Shown here: piece by piece, positions 25,092 through 37,650 of the stretch
Position numbering within the stretch: the stretch's first letter is position 1
Layout of the letters: every line of letters starts with the position of its first letter
From: Limnoperna fortunei
Lineage: Eukaryota; Mollusca; Bivalvia; Mytilida; Modiolidae
Direction: 5' to 3'
NCBI GenBank assembly: GCA_944474755.1
Contig: OX104120.1
Location: 19,269,992-19,333,991, forward strand
DNA: 64,000 nt
The notes under the pieces: model-generated
What the model saw: the letters and a program-made list of their open reading frames with translations, nothing else
What the model was told of the DNA's origin: nothing
The model's database searches: none
Program-made: the position numbers and the translations under genes

Positions 25092-25340
25092 CCCATATTA
25101 TTGGTCAGACATGTTTTCCGTTTATGTTAATATTTCTTCAAGTACTAAGATTTGTAATAATTGGAATATGAAAGATTAGACCATGCCTATGATCGACGCA
25201 AACGATATTATTCCTTGTCCGTGTACACTCGAAGTTGCTTTGTTGGATGTGACAAGATTTCATAAAGACCCACTCTGCCGAGGGAATGAATGTTTATATC
25301 AACCTTTTGCAAATCTTTGCTTTCAACACAATCTACCATC
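25092..25340 (+). pseudogene. Pseudo-exon 8: AMOP domain
   Basis: Reads PYYWSDMFSVYVN, IIPCPCTLEVALLDVTRF and DPLCRGNECLYQPF, then CFQHN. The PCPCTL...A..D..RF..D..C pattern with spaced cysteines is diagnostic of AMOP, an extracellular domain of adhesion and mucin proteins. TAG at 25177-25179 interrupts it; the intact copy has CAG. Confidence 0.9.
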
Positions 25341-25930
25341 GTGAGTATTGAAATCATTTTGAAATTTTTAATTGCCTCTTATTAATCAAAAACGGTACTG
25401 ATAAATACAATAAAAAGGAATTTCATAAACCGGATATAAGTGTATGGAACACGGCTCAATAAAGAAAATAATTAAAGTATGGAACGGATTATAATAAGGA
25501 ACTTAATTGCCCTCATTTACGCCATATGATAAACAAAACATTGTGACATAAAACGGCATAATGTCTTTGCTCTTTTTATTGATTAATCACACTTAATCTG
25601 TGTGTTGTATAAAACCATTCTTTAAGATAAGACGTTTCTTGTTAAACCACAGTTAATGTCATCTGATAGAAATTCTCACTCAAATATATTTGAAGTAGGC
25701 AAGGCTAAGCCATGCTATAATCAAACATCTTTTTAGTTATTCCTCTTACAGTCATTCAAAATACCAAATGAACTACATAGATCGTCTAGACTGACCGTGA
25801 AGCACGGGTCGTCGGACAATAATAATGCCGCGTCCATTTTAATTTCTATTGAATGAATTATGTTGCAAATGAATGTAATAACCAAATACCGAACACCAAT
25901 TGAACTGTTTAAAAAAAACGAAAAAACGAA

Positions 25931-26066
25931 ATATTTGCTGATACCTGCTGGCTCCGTACAATTCAAAATCAAACTGTATGTTCCTATCTCTATTTCAGTA
26001 GAACTTGGCGGGAGGGGACTGAGATGAAAACTGTTGTAGTTCAATATCACTTGTGTTACTTTTAGT
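25931..26066 (-). pseudogene. Inverted, damaged copy of exon 7
   Basis: Read on the minus strand from 26066, it begins ACTAAAAGTAACACAAGTGA like exon 7 and follows an acceptor-like tttttag. It then has the SSTEIEIGTY and CTEPAG segments. Small indels shift the frame in the middle, and the last part is shortened (GIVKVSAN reduced). No matching downstream exon lies on that strand, so it is a stray duplicated exon, not a gene. Confidence 0.85.
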
Positions 26067-27929
26067 CTAAAAAATAATGTAAGTAAAGTAGCACTTTAGC
26101 TATTGCTTAAATAATTTTTGTAATATCTGAAGTACATAACGCCGTGTACGTCATATTTGATCAACACATGATAAAGCATTAAAACGACCAGGTTAAACGT
26201 ATATCTGGAGGAAGAAATGGATTTTAGGGCATCTAAACACTCTCCTATAATTAACAGTAAGTTTTAATCCAGGACAAAATATTAACTTATAGCTTTAACT
26301 ATACCAAACAAACCTATTTTCTTTAACATAGATATGATCTCTTTAAGTTACTTGTCATGTTTTCTTACAAGGCTATTATATAGAGACTACTATCGCTGCA
26401 AAAAGAAATAAAAAATAATAAAAACTTGCATCAAACTGACAAATCCAGGAATACAAAGCAGAAATTTTCGTCGGTTTGTTTAAACAATTCTTGTTTTGCG
26501 AGTAACACCGGTTGTGCAAATTTATGTAAATTCAGTGGGTAATATTAAATTATTAAAAAACACATTGCATGTCTTTAAAATTGTTCTTTTAGTTAATGCT
26601 TAATGAACGTAAAAAATTAGTCACCGCAGTTGAATTTTGTTCAATAATCATAACAAAATTTTCTAAAAAGTAAAATAGTTAAAAACAACTGTTAAATTAT
26701 TTTTAGATGGAATTATAAAAAACTTGAAATAAATAGAACAATATATAAACAACTTTCACTCTTTAAAGCCAACAACTAGCATTTAACTTTTTGGTATATT
26801 TAGTTACTTCAATATCGAGGTGTCATTAATCAAATACATGCAGTATACTGGCAACCTACACCTTAATGCATTATAATGTCCAGAGAGAGAAAAACAACAT
26901 AATCTCACAAAACTTAACAAATCAGAAAATATTTCATTTTTATAATGAATTCATTTCAACAATTTGTAAACTTTATGAAGCAATATCTTTTTAATGATAA
27001 GTGTTTATATTTTGGTACGCAAATTAACTGTGCAAATAAAGTGCCATTAACTTACACACAATAATCGTAAGATAGATACAAGGACATGCACAGAAACTTA
27101 AACTAGATCAGTTTCACATGATCACATTATACGTTAATGCATTAACATTAGCTGACGTATGTAAACACACAATCCTACAAACAATTCAAATGACAAATTC
27201 CCATATATCCACAGTGTAACTAATACACAATGAATAAGCAACACAGTTTGTACGTACGAAATACTTGGGTAAATAAATGGTACACACTAGTCAAGGTACA
27301 TCATTGAGTGTGAAAAATCGTTTAGTAAACTTTTACGCATAACAATTTCCAGCGGCATTATACATTTCATCTAATGTTTAACATAAAACATTTTCTTCAT
27401 TGAAGTCATAATAATGAGTTTATCTTAAACCACAACTAAATTTTGCGTTAACTAATATGACATTACATTACATAAGTGCACTTTGCAAGAGAAAACTTGC
27501 ATTTCAGCACATTATAAAATTTAATAAATATAATTTGCATCCTATCCCAATAATTAGTGAGCAATCAAACTGCTTTTAAATATATATACCACGAACACAA
27601 GTTTTATAGATGTTTTATCGACTAACTATACGGATAGCCCCAGAACAATACGTTTGATATGTTTTCATGTAGTAAATATTTTGGCTAAAATATACTACCA
27701 TTTATGTGATTTGCAAATTGATTGATCAGCATTTACCTTGGCTAGGAAATTAATAAACTTTATTCAACATTAAAAAATATATGTCATTTATATCAATTCC
27801 AAATCATGTTTTCACTAGTTTAAACAATTTGAGGCGCTCCCACTTTTACAACGCAGTGAATGTAAAAAAGGCTTATTTGTTTTAAAAATTACCAAAGGTT
27901 TACCTTGCAAGAACTGAGAAAAATGTTAT

Positions 27930-28270
27930 TTATTTTAAAATTCCCAGTGCTGGAAAATTAGGACAAAAATTCTGGCACACTTCCATAACAGTAGTTGTGC
28001 AATTTTAATACATGTGCCTTTTTGTCTTTCTGTGAACTTTCAGAGATCTTGGTTGAAAACTGTAGGTGGAGTTGATTACACAAAATAGGTACCATCTTCT
28101 GCAAATGTTCTGAGAAAATGACTAAGTTCCCAAGGCTGGAAAATTGAGAAAAAAACTCTTAAAAACTCTTACATAATAGCATATGCACAACTTCAATACA
28201 TGTTCAATCTTTCTGTGAAGTTTCAGAGATCTGGGTCAAAAACTGTAGGAGGAACTGATTACACAAAATA
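27930..28270. repeat. Two diverged tandem copies of a ~185-bp repeat
   Basis: The phrases tttctgtgaactttcagagatct and gattacacaaaata occur once in each half (around 28030-28087 and 28210-28270), with cccagtgctggaaaatt and cccaaggctggaaaatt opening the units. No coding potential. Confidence 0.75.
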
Positions 28271-28629
28271 AATACAGTATTTTCCCCTCCCGCTCGCCCA
28301 ACTTCACCATACTAGAACCCAAGTTTGCTCTTCGTGCTACTCGGTCAAAAATGTACACATTAAACACTATTCACCCAATCAATACGAAACATAGGTATTC
28401 ACTTTGTACTTGATGTGAGGTACATAATCTGGTAACCTGTTACTGTTACACATTTACTTATGTTATACCTTCACAGTTAAACGTGTGACTTTAATCTACA
28501 CCGGTACTGACACTTTTACAATAAAGCAAAAAATGTGACTAAAAACAATACACACTAACGTTACGTTTACCTTCAAATTGAATGCTTTTCGACGTATTAA
28601 ACGTAATTGCAAATATCGTTAATAATTAA

Positions 28630-28850
28630 AATTTGTTTAATTTTAATAAGTATGTTTTTTATTTAAGGATTGTTTCAATTGTTTGCTATATTATTGAATA
28701 TAGACGACTTTGGGTCGGTTTACGCTAATAAACCGCGAAGAGTTTTATGTACAGCTTAAACCAAACCAAAGTCGTCTATATCCAATAATCTAACCAACAA
28801 TTGAAAACAATTCTTATATTTTAAATTCATTATTATGAAAAGAAATAACA
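28630..28850. repeat. ~220-bp inverted repeat (MITE-like)
   Basis: The left arm contains attgaatatagacgactttgg; the right arm contains its complement, ccaaagtcgtctatatccaat. Arms of about 85-90 bp flank a 45-base centre near 28739. The pairing extends outward through the aattgt and aacaattg motifs with mismatches. Confidence 0.8.
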
Positions 28851-29094
28851 AAACCAATATCAAACAAGTAGTCAAATAATATTGCAATTCACAATTTTTA
28901 GTGTTGTCACTTGTTGTTTGCGGAAGAATTTATGTAGTCAAACGTCATCGATACACATAATTATGTAGTCAACAATAAGTCACGTGATGCAATACGAAGT
29001 TAGGTTATACGACATGGATAATGTTGCTCAGCTGTTGAATATTTAAAGGAAATTAAAATATCACACAATGACATAATTCAATATAAACCTTTAG

Positions 29095-29228
29095 GCAGCT
29101 CCGTCACAGCTTTGCTGCAAAACCTTATGACACGGCAGACATCGTTGAGGTAGAGACAAATCCTTTAAGAGGCATAGATGTAGTAGTTAATGGCGAACTT
29201 ATAGACATCGATTGATTAATAAGTAGCA
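29095..29228 (+). pseudogene. Pseudo-exon of VWD domain, part 1
   Basis: After the acceptor cctttag it reads SSVTA and then, one frame away, FAAKPYDTADIVEVETN and GIDVVVNGELID. This resembles the VWD stretch with a T.F.A...V.V...N..I.VLVNG..ID pattern. A one-base deletion near 29113 and a TGA at 29213-29215 break it. The donor is uncertain; agtgtat at 29229 gives the phase needed by the next exon. Confidence 0.72.
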
Positions 29229-29565
29229 GTGTATCCAACAGAGGTATAATTACATGTATTAGTTTTGAGTCGTCAATAATTTTTAGTATATCCGAGAGAC
29301 GAAAAAAACATTCCATTTTGATCATGTATTTTGAAAATGCAATATACAAAATCATTGAGATCTTTCTACACTTTTTTTATAATGTGCAAGACTGCAAATC
29401 ACAAATTTAAATATTGCAACAATAAGTCTAAAAGTCATTTGACTTGAAATCTGATCTCCGTTACCAATACCGTCTGAGTCGTTTAAAAGCTATGAACCTT
29501 AACTTTCAGTACACAATTATTTGATGCATACCATTTTAAAACTAAATGTCATATTAAATTTCCAG

Positions 29566-29703
29566 GATCAAAGGTGGAAAGCATATGAGAAGATCAATTA
29601 TCAGTAACAGTATCATTTGATAGACCACAAATAGCTGTTCAGGCATTCTCCGACCTCAACACACTTAACTTATTGGTAATGGTTTCTACTGACGAGCGGG
29701 GAG
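29566..29703 (+). pseudogene. Pseudo-exon of VWD domain, part 2
   Basis: Acceptor tttccag, then SKVESI, a TGA at 29586-29588, then EDQLSVTVSFDRPQIAVQAF and LNLLVMVSTDERG before a gtaatg donor. It ends in phase 1, and the split codon joins correctly to the following GLLG exon. Confidence 0.75.
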
Positions 29704-30457
29704 GTAATGCATAAGTAGACATTCCTGTAAACTTATAACTAACTAATTAATATTTCAAAACTAATGTGGTACGCCAAATAATATTACAAATCCTCAGTAC
29801 ATGTGGATAAAGAAATGGTCGATGTAGAAAAAACTTGCTGAAGTACGACCGCATTCTGAGAGCTTCATTTCTCACTAATGAGACAGTGTGATACATACTT
29901 TCGGCCGGTTGTGATATACTCGTTTCAACCCGTTGGACAGATAAGAGTTTTAACCTCCTTTTCCATAAAAATGTACTGTGACGTAAACTGTGAGTTCCGC
30001 AAGACAAATATTTTTTTTTAATCTTTTGCTTTGTAATTCATCAATTCTATCATTTTGTAGTATAAAAGTCGGTTGTGGGATTTAGATTGTATCGTCTTAT
30101 ACCTGTTGTTTCTTCAAATTTCTTAACTTGATGAATCCCAAATTAATGGATTTTGCAGTGTCTACGTATTTACTCGATAAGTGTGGTAACATATTTCTTT
30201 TATATATTTTGAATGAATTCTTTAACTCGGGAGTACACAAACAAGTCAGCTTAAACAAGCCAAGAACATGTAGTTCTCACTTTATGTTAGGAAAATATTT
30301 CCACCAAACTGTTGATAACTTTAGCATTTAAATTATTTTATTATTAGCGTACTTGTTATTCGGATTTGTGTGTTGATTATAGTTTCTCTCGGCCTAACAA
30401 CAAATCTTTATCTAAGTCAGCAAATTAGCTTAATGCATACTATTTTTACACTTTCAG

Positions 30458-30583
30458 TCGATTTTATTGGGTTATTAGGCAACCATGACTGTACAAAAGA
30501 TAACGATCTAATATCCAGGAATGGTGTAATAATAGAAACTAATTCTTCAAATATTGAAATTCACAACAGTTTTGGTATATCAT
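30458..30583 (+). pseudogene. Pseudo-exon of VWD domain, part 3 (GLLG motif)
   Basis: Reads DFIGLLGNHDCTKDNDLISR, then GVIIETNSSNIEIHNSFGIS before gtaagt. GLLGN.D...ND...RNG and FG.SW are the C-terminal signature of VWD domains in Mesh/MUC4 proteins. It starts in phase 1 as the previous exon requires. Confidence 0.85.
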
Positions 30584-30826
30584 GTAAGTTGTTCAAATAT
30601 TAAAAACACGTTTCTTTAATCTAGAAACGCATTATTGTGTATCGTTATGCTTGACAGCGCATATTTAATAAAGCTCCACAAATTTTGTTTATATCAATGT
30701 AAGCAAAATTATAATGTAAATTAAAAGATCATTACTCTACAGAGTTTTGTTTTAAAACAGTATTGGGTTTATAAAATTTTCACAAAATGTTTAGTACACT
30801 CAATATTTCTAACGATTTGTTTGTAG

Positions 30827-31065
30827 GGATGTCAACGAGTCACTATTTACATACCCAAATGGTAGACAGTACAATTCATACCAAAATTCTGAATGCAATC
30901 CAGTTTTGGTTATTCCGGACAACATCAGTCAGAGCACATCTGTCGTCTGTGGGGCATATAAGGAATGTATTTATGACTACTTCGTCACAGGGAATCAAAT
31001 CTTGGGTCATATATCAGCTAATCTCTCACATCAATACGACATTATATGTAATATAACTGCAGCAG
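30827..31065 (+). pseudogene. Pseudo-exon: post-VWD cysteine-rich region
   Basis: Reads DVNESLFTYPNG, then CNPVLVIPDNIS, then VVCGAYKECIYDYFVTGN and HQYDIICNITAAG. The LF.Y ... C ... CG...C.YD...TGN series follows VWD in this family. Joining to the previous exon needs one more G (expected W-D-V at the junction, GGG reduced to GG), so one base has been lost at the exon start. It ends in phase 1. Confidence 0.85.
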
Positions 31066-31286
31066 GTAGTGTATATCATGTATTTTTACAGTAAATAAAA
31101 ATGTTAAAGATATGGCAATGCTAAATGTTTTACTAAAAATTAGTAATAAAAGAATGCTGCAAAATAATAATATTAATCAAATTTTAATATGGAAATGATA
31201 ACATGCTTAAATAATATAAATACTTGTTTTATCAAGTGCTAGGTAACAGATAGTTTGCCAAACCAAATTGCAATCATCTATTACAG

Positions 31287-31810
31287 AATGTATAGTACCC
31301 ACCACTGCATCCACGACTGAATTAATTTACAGCCCTTCCACCATGCCATCTATAACTAACGTAACAAAAACTACTGAAATAACTGCCATCACGGAACCAA
31401 ACGACACAACACTTATTACCACTGCATCGACAACTAAAACAGAAACAACGACCAAATCAACAATCGTAACCCAAACATCCCCAACAACGCTTAAATTGAC
31501 AATAAATGCGACTGAAAGCAAACACGCATTGACTACAGAATCATCAACTTTGAGAACGACTGATTTCCAAACAATTACTACTGAGAACGCAATAAGGATA
31601 AATGATGAAACGTTTGAAACCATGATCTCTACGGTTTCGTTGGTCATTGGATTAGTATTAATCGCAATTGTTGTGGCCATTGTTATCAAATACAAAAGAC
31701 ATGTCAAGAAGGAAACAACAAAAACATTACACAGGTCATATCAGCGCAAAACATATACAGAATATGTAAATATGCATGAACCGCAATGGACAAAAAGGCC
31801 AATTATGTAG
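31287..31810 (+). pseudogene. Last exon: Ser/Thr-rich stalk, transmembrane helix, cytoplasmic tail
   Basis: Open through to TAG at 31808-31810. It starts ECIVPTT, followed by about 100 residues of Thr/Ser-rich mucin-like sequence (many TT and ST pairs, likely O-glycosylated). A hydrophobic helix comes next, from about SLVIGLVLIAIVVAIVI (near 31635-31690). It is followed by a basic stop-transfer KYKRHVKK and a tail with two tyrosine-containing stretches, ending KRPIM. This exon is intact in itself; only the upstream frame is broken. Intact paralogues presumably end the same way. Confidence 0.85.
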
Positions 31811-34330
31811 AGCGGACAATGGACTTCATATCCACCACAATCGTATCCCGGTTGGTTTGAAGACGTCTTATATTAGCATTTAGGTAGAACAAAACTGAAC
31901 GAAATAGTATGGCTAAAAAGACAGTTATTGTACGTTAATATTATACAAAAATCTTTAACAATTGTAAGTCATCTTTTTAAAAACATAGCGTAAATGGGTA
32001 AGGTTAAATTATGCGTTTGCATTATGATTTCTGTTTATTTTTCAGTACCCTGTAAAGGTGATATCCGTTACCGTTTGTTTACATTTTCATATTTCAATAT
32101 TCCAAAACATAACTAGGTTAAATGGAACTAAGATTTCCTGGAATGTTAAATATATTATTTAGAAATGTTTCGGAACTGACTGGCCTAATATGGATCACGT
32201 GCCTGTCAACACTGAGGTTGCGGGTTAGAGTCTGACTACAGGCAGAGTGAGCTCGTCTCTAATCCTCACACACAAGGGTTGCCAGTTTTTCTATCAAAGG
32301 TTTGTTTTTTTTTCTCCGGGAAGTCAGATTTTCTCTGCAAATAAAAATTGGAGGCTAAGATCTAGCTGAAATAAATATCGGAATGGCATTTAAACTTCAT
32401 TTAAAAATTAAAAAGGCATTTAGAACTAAGAAATTTGCTAATATGAAGATATTTATACAAACATTTTAAAAGATACCTAGTTCTAGTGCCGAATAGTTTG
32501 TGTTCAAGCCAATGTTTGTGTTTCTAAAGGTCTTAGATTTAAGATGGTTTAGAAATTCTACCGTTTAGACAGAAAAGCTTGACTTTATTTATTATGATGT
32601 CTGCGCTAATAGTCCTTGCCGGCCGTTCAGCAACCATTCCATCTATTTGTCTATTAATAACTCTATAATGTATTTTTTCTTTCTCAAACATTTAAACTAG
32701 CTATATAACATGATTACACACCCTTTAAGAATTAAATCGATTTACATTTCATGAAAAAAAAACATTGATTTTATTTTACATAGAACTCAAGATGATCTCC
32801 CTTAATTTAACAATATCATTTGGATCTAAAATTTACCTGCATGCATTTAATGTCAGAGTGAGATACATTTGTTTGGATGTTAGTCTGCAATGCTACTAAA
32901 ATCTTAAACATACTGCAAATGGAATATGGAGTCGAGGGAGCTTCAAACATTGTTGGGCAATCAAGTTGTATGTCAAAGTCAAGGTTCGGTGAACTATTGT
33001 TCTAATAACAATAACCGCATCAGGGTTTCGTGTTATAATTCCTTTCTTAGTTTTGTAAATTTTGATTATGGACTATAGAATTGAAATACAATTGTCCTCT
33101 ACTTATTATTTTAAAAGACGCTCTTATGATTCTATTGCTGTACGAGTGTTTGTTGTAAAATTTATCTGAAATAAAAATTTGCTTGGTATAAAAAAATGTA
33201 TTGACATATAGAACCATCTAGATATCATTTCGAATAGTTAACAGTTTATGGTAAAAAGTTTTTTTTTTTAAATCTATGGATACAAAGTCTAATTGTTTTC
33301 TCTGATATCAGGTCGAAATATTAATAATCTCTAGATATCAAGTCAGACTGTTGACAGCACATAAAAGTATGCTGCATTTCAGGTAATTTAACTGAGCCAA
33401 GTAAACGTTAAACGGTAGACAATTTGACACTTGCACAATAGCTAATAATGCTATATATTATGATATGCACTATACTCATTGTGCTATATCTTGACTCGAA
33501 CTGTTGATGTATGTGTCAGCAATGATATAGATGTAAACAAAAGCGACCTTTTTATGTTCTGTTTTTCGATTGACTTTCTTTTATTGATCACTGAATACCT
33601 AAAGAAATTCAAAATAAGTGTTAAATTTTTAGCAGAATTTCAACTTCTAGATAGTTTGAATGCATGTAATTTAAGCGGTGATGTAATTAAAAGTTCTAAG
33701 AGTACACTAAGGATACCAAGTATGACGATGCGCTAAGTGTAAATATAAAGTTAAAAAAAACAAGTGGTGTATTATACTTTGTTACAATTTCCGCCATTGT
33801 ACGAAGATATATACATGTATAAAGCGATACACCTGTGACGTATAAAGTATGTGTTTGGATATTCGTAATTGTTTACTCATACTTAAAGTAGTATGCAAGC
33901 TATGTATGCCCTGGCTTGTGTCTACTATGTTTTACTTTAGTGATTAGTTGTTCATTCAGACTTCTTGGGGATTAAAAAATGAGAGGTTTCTGGTTGTTTA
34001 TTCTCATAGTCTTGTGTTTCGTTTTCTTTTTTTAATGATCCGTTTTACGAGGAAACCAACTGGTGTGCGCATATATTAATGGCAAGTTTACATCATACTG
34101 ACTTAACATAAAAGATGAAGCTGATATTAATAGATTTTGAACCATTTTTTTATTAACGAGTTTGAAAGATTCTAAACTAAAATCTTAAATTCAATTGTGA
34201 ATAAGCTTGTTTTAACGAAGTGCGATAACGCTTCATGATGGTAAACGCTTTCATCGATGGCGCTTTACAAAGATGCATTAAATTTATATTTCATATCAAT
34301 AAATGGAAAGACCTATTGACGTAAGCAAAT
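31811..34330. other. Intergenic region after the dead gene
   Basis: AT-rich; apart from a SINE relic at 32170-32402 I see no exon, RNA gene or clear repeat. Small open frames (for example 33479-33736) have no recognisable features. Confidence 0.5.
32170..32402 (+). mobile_element. tRNA-headed SINE, degraded (copy 2)
   Basis: Retains ggatcacgtgcctgtcaaca, gaggttgcgggttagagtc (B-box region), gggttgccagtttttctat and caaataaaaattgg, but the A-box head is lost and the tail is eroded. Same family and orientation as 14445-14706. Confidence 0.75.
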
Positions 34331-34334
34331 TTTA

Positions 34335-34465
34335 GACTTGGTGAGTTGGTGTGTTAATGAGAATGTTAGGGTAGCATGCATACACAACTTGTCAGTAATA
34401 GGTGTATCCAAGAATCATAGCAGCACAATTTCTACGTACATAATTCGAAAAATGCAAAAACTATC
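34335..34465. repeat. Short dispersed repeat shared with 15950-16080
   Basis: Both contain gtgagttggtgt or gtgagttagtgt, then cagtaataggtgtatcca or the near match cagtaatggttgtatcca, then aatcat. It probably belongs to an interspersed family. Confidence 0.5.
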
Positions 34466-34699
34466 AGCAATCATATTTTATAGTGAGGATATTTTTCAAC
34501 CAGAGCATATCTATAAAAACTTTTTTATCTAAATGGGTAAAACTGTTTAGTCTTTTGAACATCACAGTATTGATTGATTTTCAAATATTTCGCAATTCAG
34601 TAGAACAGAAATGGCTCCATGAAGTATGATTTCCATGTTCTTACATCAAACCATGGAAGGATAACAGTTTGGACTGTAGTCTCACAGACACTTTTGAAA

Positions 34700-35120
34700 C
34701 TACTCGAACTGCTCTATAGGTTTATAATAATTATATCATCAATAGCAGCATTTAAATTATTTTTATTTTTTATTGTATTTTTATTGTATCTGTTTGTTTC
34801 CTTTATTGTCTAACTTTATGGTCAATATTGAGGAGAAAACTGTTGGTTAATTTCCCTCCAAAATGCTTTGATAGGTAGATTCAAATGTTGTATGAATTCA
34901 GTCTCTTTGTGGCTTGTTCTATGCCCCAGCTTTGCTCTAATCACAAATTTATCGTTACAGTATTTTATATAATCATATGTCAAAATTTTTATGAGATTTA
35001 TAATCTGTTTTTATGCATTGTTATAGTCTTTATGTCATTATTGTGTCGTGCATATATTTTTTAACTGTATGCTTGCATTTTAATACAACTTGTGGTATTG
35101 CAAAGCAAACATAGCTCTGA
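34700..35120. repeat. Diverged segment duplicated at ~37650-38335
   Basis: Shares a long colinear match with 37650-38335, for example tggtcaatattgaggagaaaa against tggtcaattttgaggagaaaa, then cagtattttatataatc, and finally gcaaacatagctc. This copy has no SINE where the other has one. Confidence 0.8.
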
Positions 35121-36270
35121 TAGTGTCTTTCCTCCAGATAATATATTACTGCTTGTACAATGTTTTCTCTAAATGGAAATTCTCAACGAAATATGTTCAG
35201 ACGGGTACTTTTACCAAGAATAAAGAGTTGACGCATTTCAACCGTTCATGATATATGTAGCATGTTGGTTGTCATTACTGTGCAGTTTAATTTGCTGACA
35301 CGTCTCATTATTTGGTGTTTGAAGAAAACTGTCCACAAGGTATCGAAAGACAAAAAGAATGTATTTTTCGATTTAAACTAACTTTCATGTGATAACTTGA
35401 AACTTCTTACTTCTATTGTCGTAAGACGAAAATATGTAGCTACCATTTATGGCCAAATTTAAAGATGATCACGGACACTTGAATAAGTAAAGCTAACAAA
35501 AGATTAATTAAATTAATGCTAGTCTGGGAAAACAACATTGAAGCAACATGTTACCTACTATTAAATCATCGGGATAATATGATTGGGAAGATCGACGTGT
35601 TTTTTATGTCAAATATTTGACATAATCAGACTTTTACAAGATTAAACATTACATGCAAAGAGAAATCTTAAGTTGTGTTCAAAAAGTTGTGCATGTTTTG
35701 AACAACTTCTACTTTTGTACATACCTCTATCATTAGATAGAAGTTGTTTTTGCAAAAACCCAACACACACACGATGGAAGATGATGGTGATGATGAAGAT
35801 AAGCTTTAAAAACATTGTGACCATTCTTTTTTCGTACGCACACAATTTTTAAAGCTCAAACGATCTTCTCTCCATACTTTTAATTTATCGGAACTGTCAT
35901 TCATTTGCTGCATAATGTGAGATTTTCATTATCACTTTCTCTTGTACACTCCTACTACACTACTAAATGGAATTTGATGAAACTTACACAGAATCTTTGT
36001 CACAGTGCCATTGTGCAAGTGAATTTTAACATTTGATCGGAATGATATTTGATATTTACAATAGAAAAAACAAACTTTGTCATTGACATAAGTAAAGCAA
36101 GGGTATTAATAAGTGAGCTTTGCTCACGGATTCTCTAGTTTATTTAAAACTAAGTCGCTTTAAAATGTCCTTAAATAATAAATCATTATGTCTGCAGAAT
36201 TTTGATAAGGATTCTGTTTGCTTTGGCATTCTTTGGACTCCTTATAACCGGCGATGATTGTGATCTATTA
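35120..36270. other. Intergenic sequence
   Basis: No supported gene. It holds a perfect 20-bp palindrome, tatgtcaaatatttgacata, at 35605-35624, and no other structure I can name. Confidence 0.5.
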
Positions 36271-36279
36271 TCATGTTAC

Positions 36280-37650
36280 CGATACATAAATAATTACATA
36301 AACATTCCGTTACAACATAGACACATGGCGTATTCGACAAACGTCTGTCTAAATTTTATAGAACAACTGTTTTACCAAACGATTAATTTGTTATGGAATT
36401 AGTTTTGCTGAAGATAAAAGAATAGAAGATATATAGGACTGACCAAGTCAAGGACAGGCAAAACCTTGAGTTGACGGCAACGACAAAAAAGCACTTCACA
36501 CAAAAACCACTAAATATTACGTCAGCAGAATTCAATTTAAAGCCGGTGGTTAGTCTGAAGGTTTTTGCCATAAATCCGGTACGCGCTGTATGTTTCACCA
36601 TACACCGCGTTGCCGTTTTTAACTTAATACGTCACTTTACTTTCGAATCATGAACACTTTTAAGGCCGATTAAAGTGCGTTGAAACTTCAAAATTCTCAA
36701 AATAACACTTACTAGGGAGTTGTTTCTTTCAATGATACAGGTAGAAACTCAGTCATGTAAAAGAAGTTGTAGATAACAATGCATTCAGTATGGATTTTAC
36801 AAATTGAGCAGAGATAACAAACTCAAGAAGACATAAACACATAAACCAAGATAAAAACCAGATGACATGGAACGGTTGACATTTTCTTTTTGCATAATGT
36901 GAAATAAAATACATGTGATTCAGGCCTTTCCTTGAACTATGGATATTTGATTTTTTTCTAAATGCATTTCTTTACGGATGAGAGTATTGTATTAAGACTC
37001 TTATATATCAGAATAATTAATCTTTATTGTCAAGCGTTGTTGTAATGTTACAAAATAAGAATTTTAATTAATGTAGATAATGATACCATAGGTCTCATAT
37101 TGATTTAAATAATATTGGGTTTTCTTCAGTGAAGAAACTACAAGTGTATCATTGAACTCTGCAAGAAAAGTGATAAATAATTTAATGGTTATCGTAAACT
37201 TACACTGTCCTTTCATACGATAATGTTGATTTGTTTTTATCCATATCGTATTCATTTAGTAATATTTGCAACTCAATGTGCCCCACTAAATATGAACAAT
37301 TAATTTTGCATGTTACGCAGTAGTTATAAGTATTTAATTACTGATATTATCATTTAATGTGTGATTTATAGAGATCTATGAAGTGGACCAATTATTTAAA
37401 TATAACGTTAATTTGTCTTTACTTAGATCATTCGCAAATAATTTTACATCACGTATAAAATGACATGCTTTGGTTTACAACCGGGGAGTGTATGTGATAA
37501 CGCCAAATGATCAATTTTAAAGTGTGTTTAATGACTGATTTTTTAGACCATTTCACTTTTTTCATCAATGAGTTGAAATATAATAGTCATTATTGGACTT
37601 CGAAAGCATAAAATCGGACTACTCGGACTGATTTATAGGCGTATTATTAA
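36280..37650. repeat. Segmental duplication, copy A
   Basis: Colinear with 38770-40817. Shared anchors include gaccaagtcaagga, gcacttcacacaaaaac, gtatgtttcaccatac, catgtaaaagaa and gtgccccactaaatatgaa. The two copies have diverged by many substitutions and by insertions in copy B. Several open frames here shift against copy B, arguing against a protein gene. Confidence 0.82.

Larger units (their letters stand above)
26100..29090. other. Long intron or gap between AMOP and VWD pseudo-exons
   Basis: No exon for the first half of the VWD domain (the FGDPH region) could be recognised here, although the family expects it. Contents are AT-rich sequence, a duplicated block at 27930-28270 and an inverted repeat at 28630-28850. 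Confidence 0.55.

Noticed and set aside
29229..29400. Continuation of the VWD exon frame past 29228 (text resembling IISFESSIIFSISERRKK)
   Set aside because: It looks VWD-like at first, but the next exon already supplies that part of the domain and its phase fits a donor at 29229.
29747..30007. 86-codon minus-strand frame
   Set aside because: No domain, splice signals or repeat support; lies between two plus-strand VWD pseudo-exons.
31327..31707. 126-codon minus-strand frame rich in Val
   Set aside because: Antisense of the Thr-rich mucin stalk; Thr codons read backwards give Val.
36202..36653. Small frames in segmental copy A, one with a hydrophobic start
   Set aside because: The corresponding sequence in copy B (38770 onward) carries stops and indels, so no coding constraint is seen.
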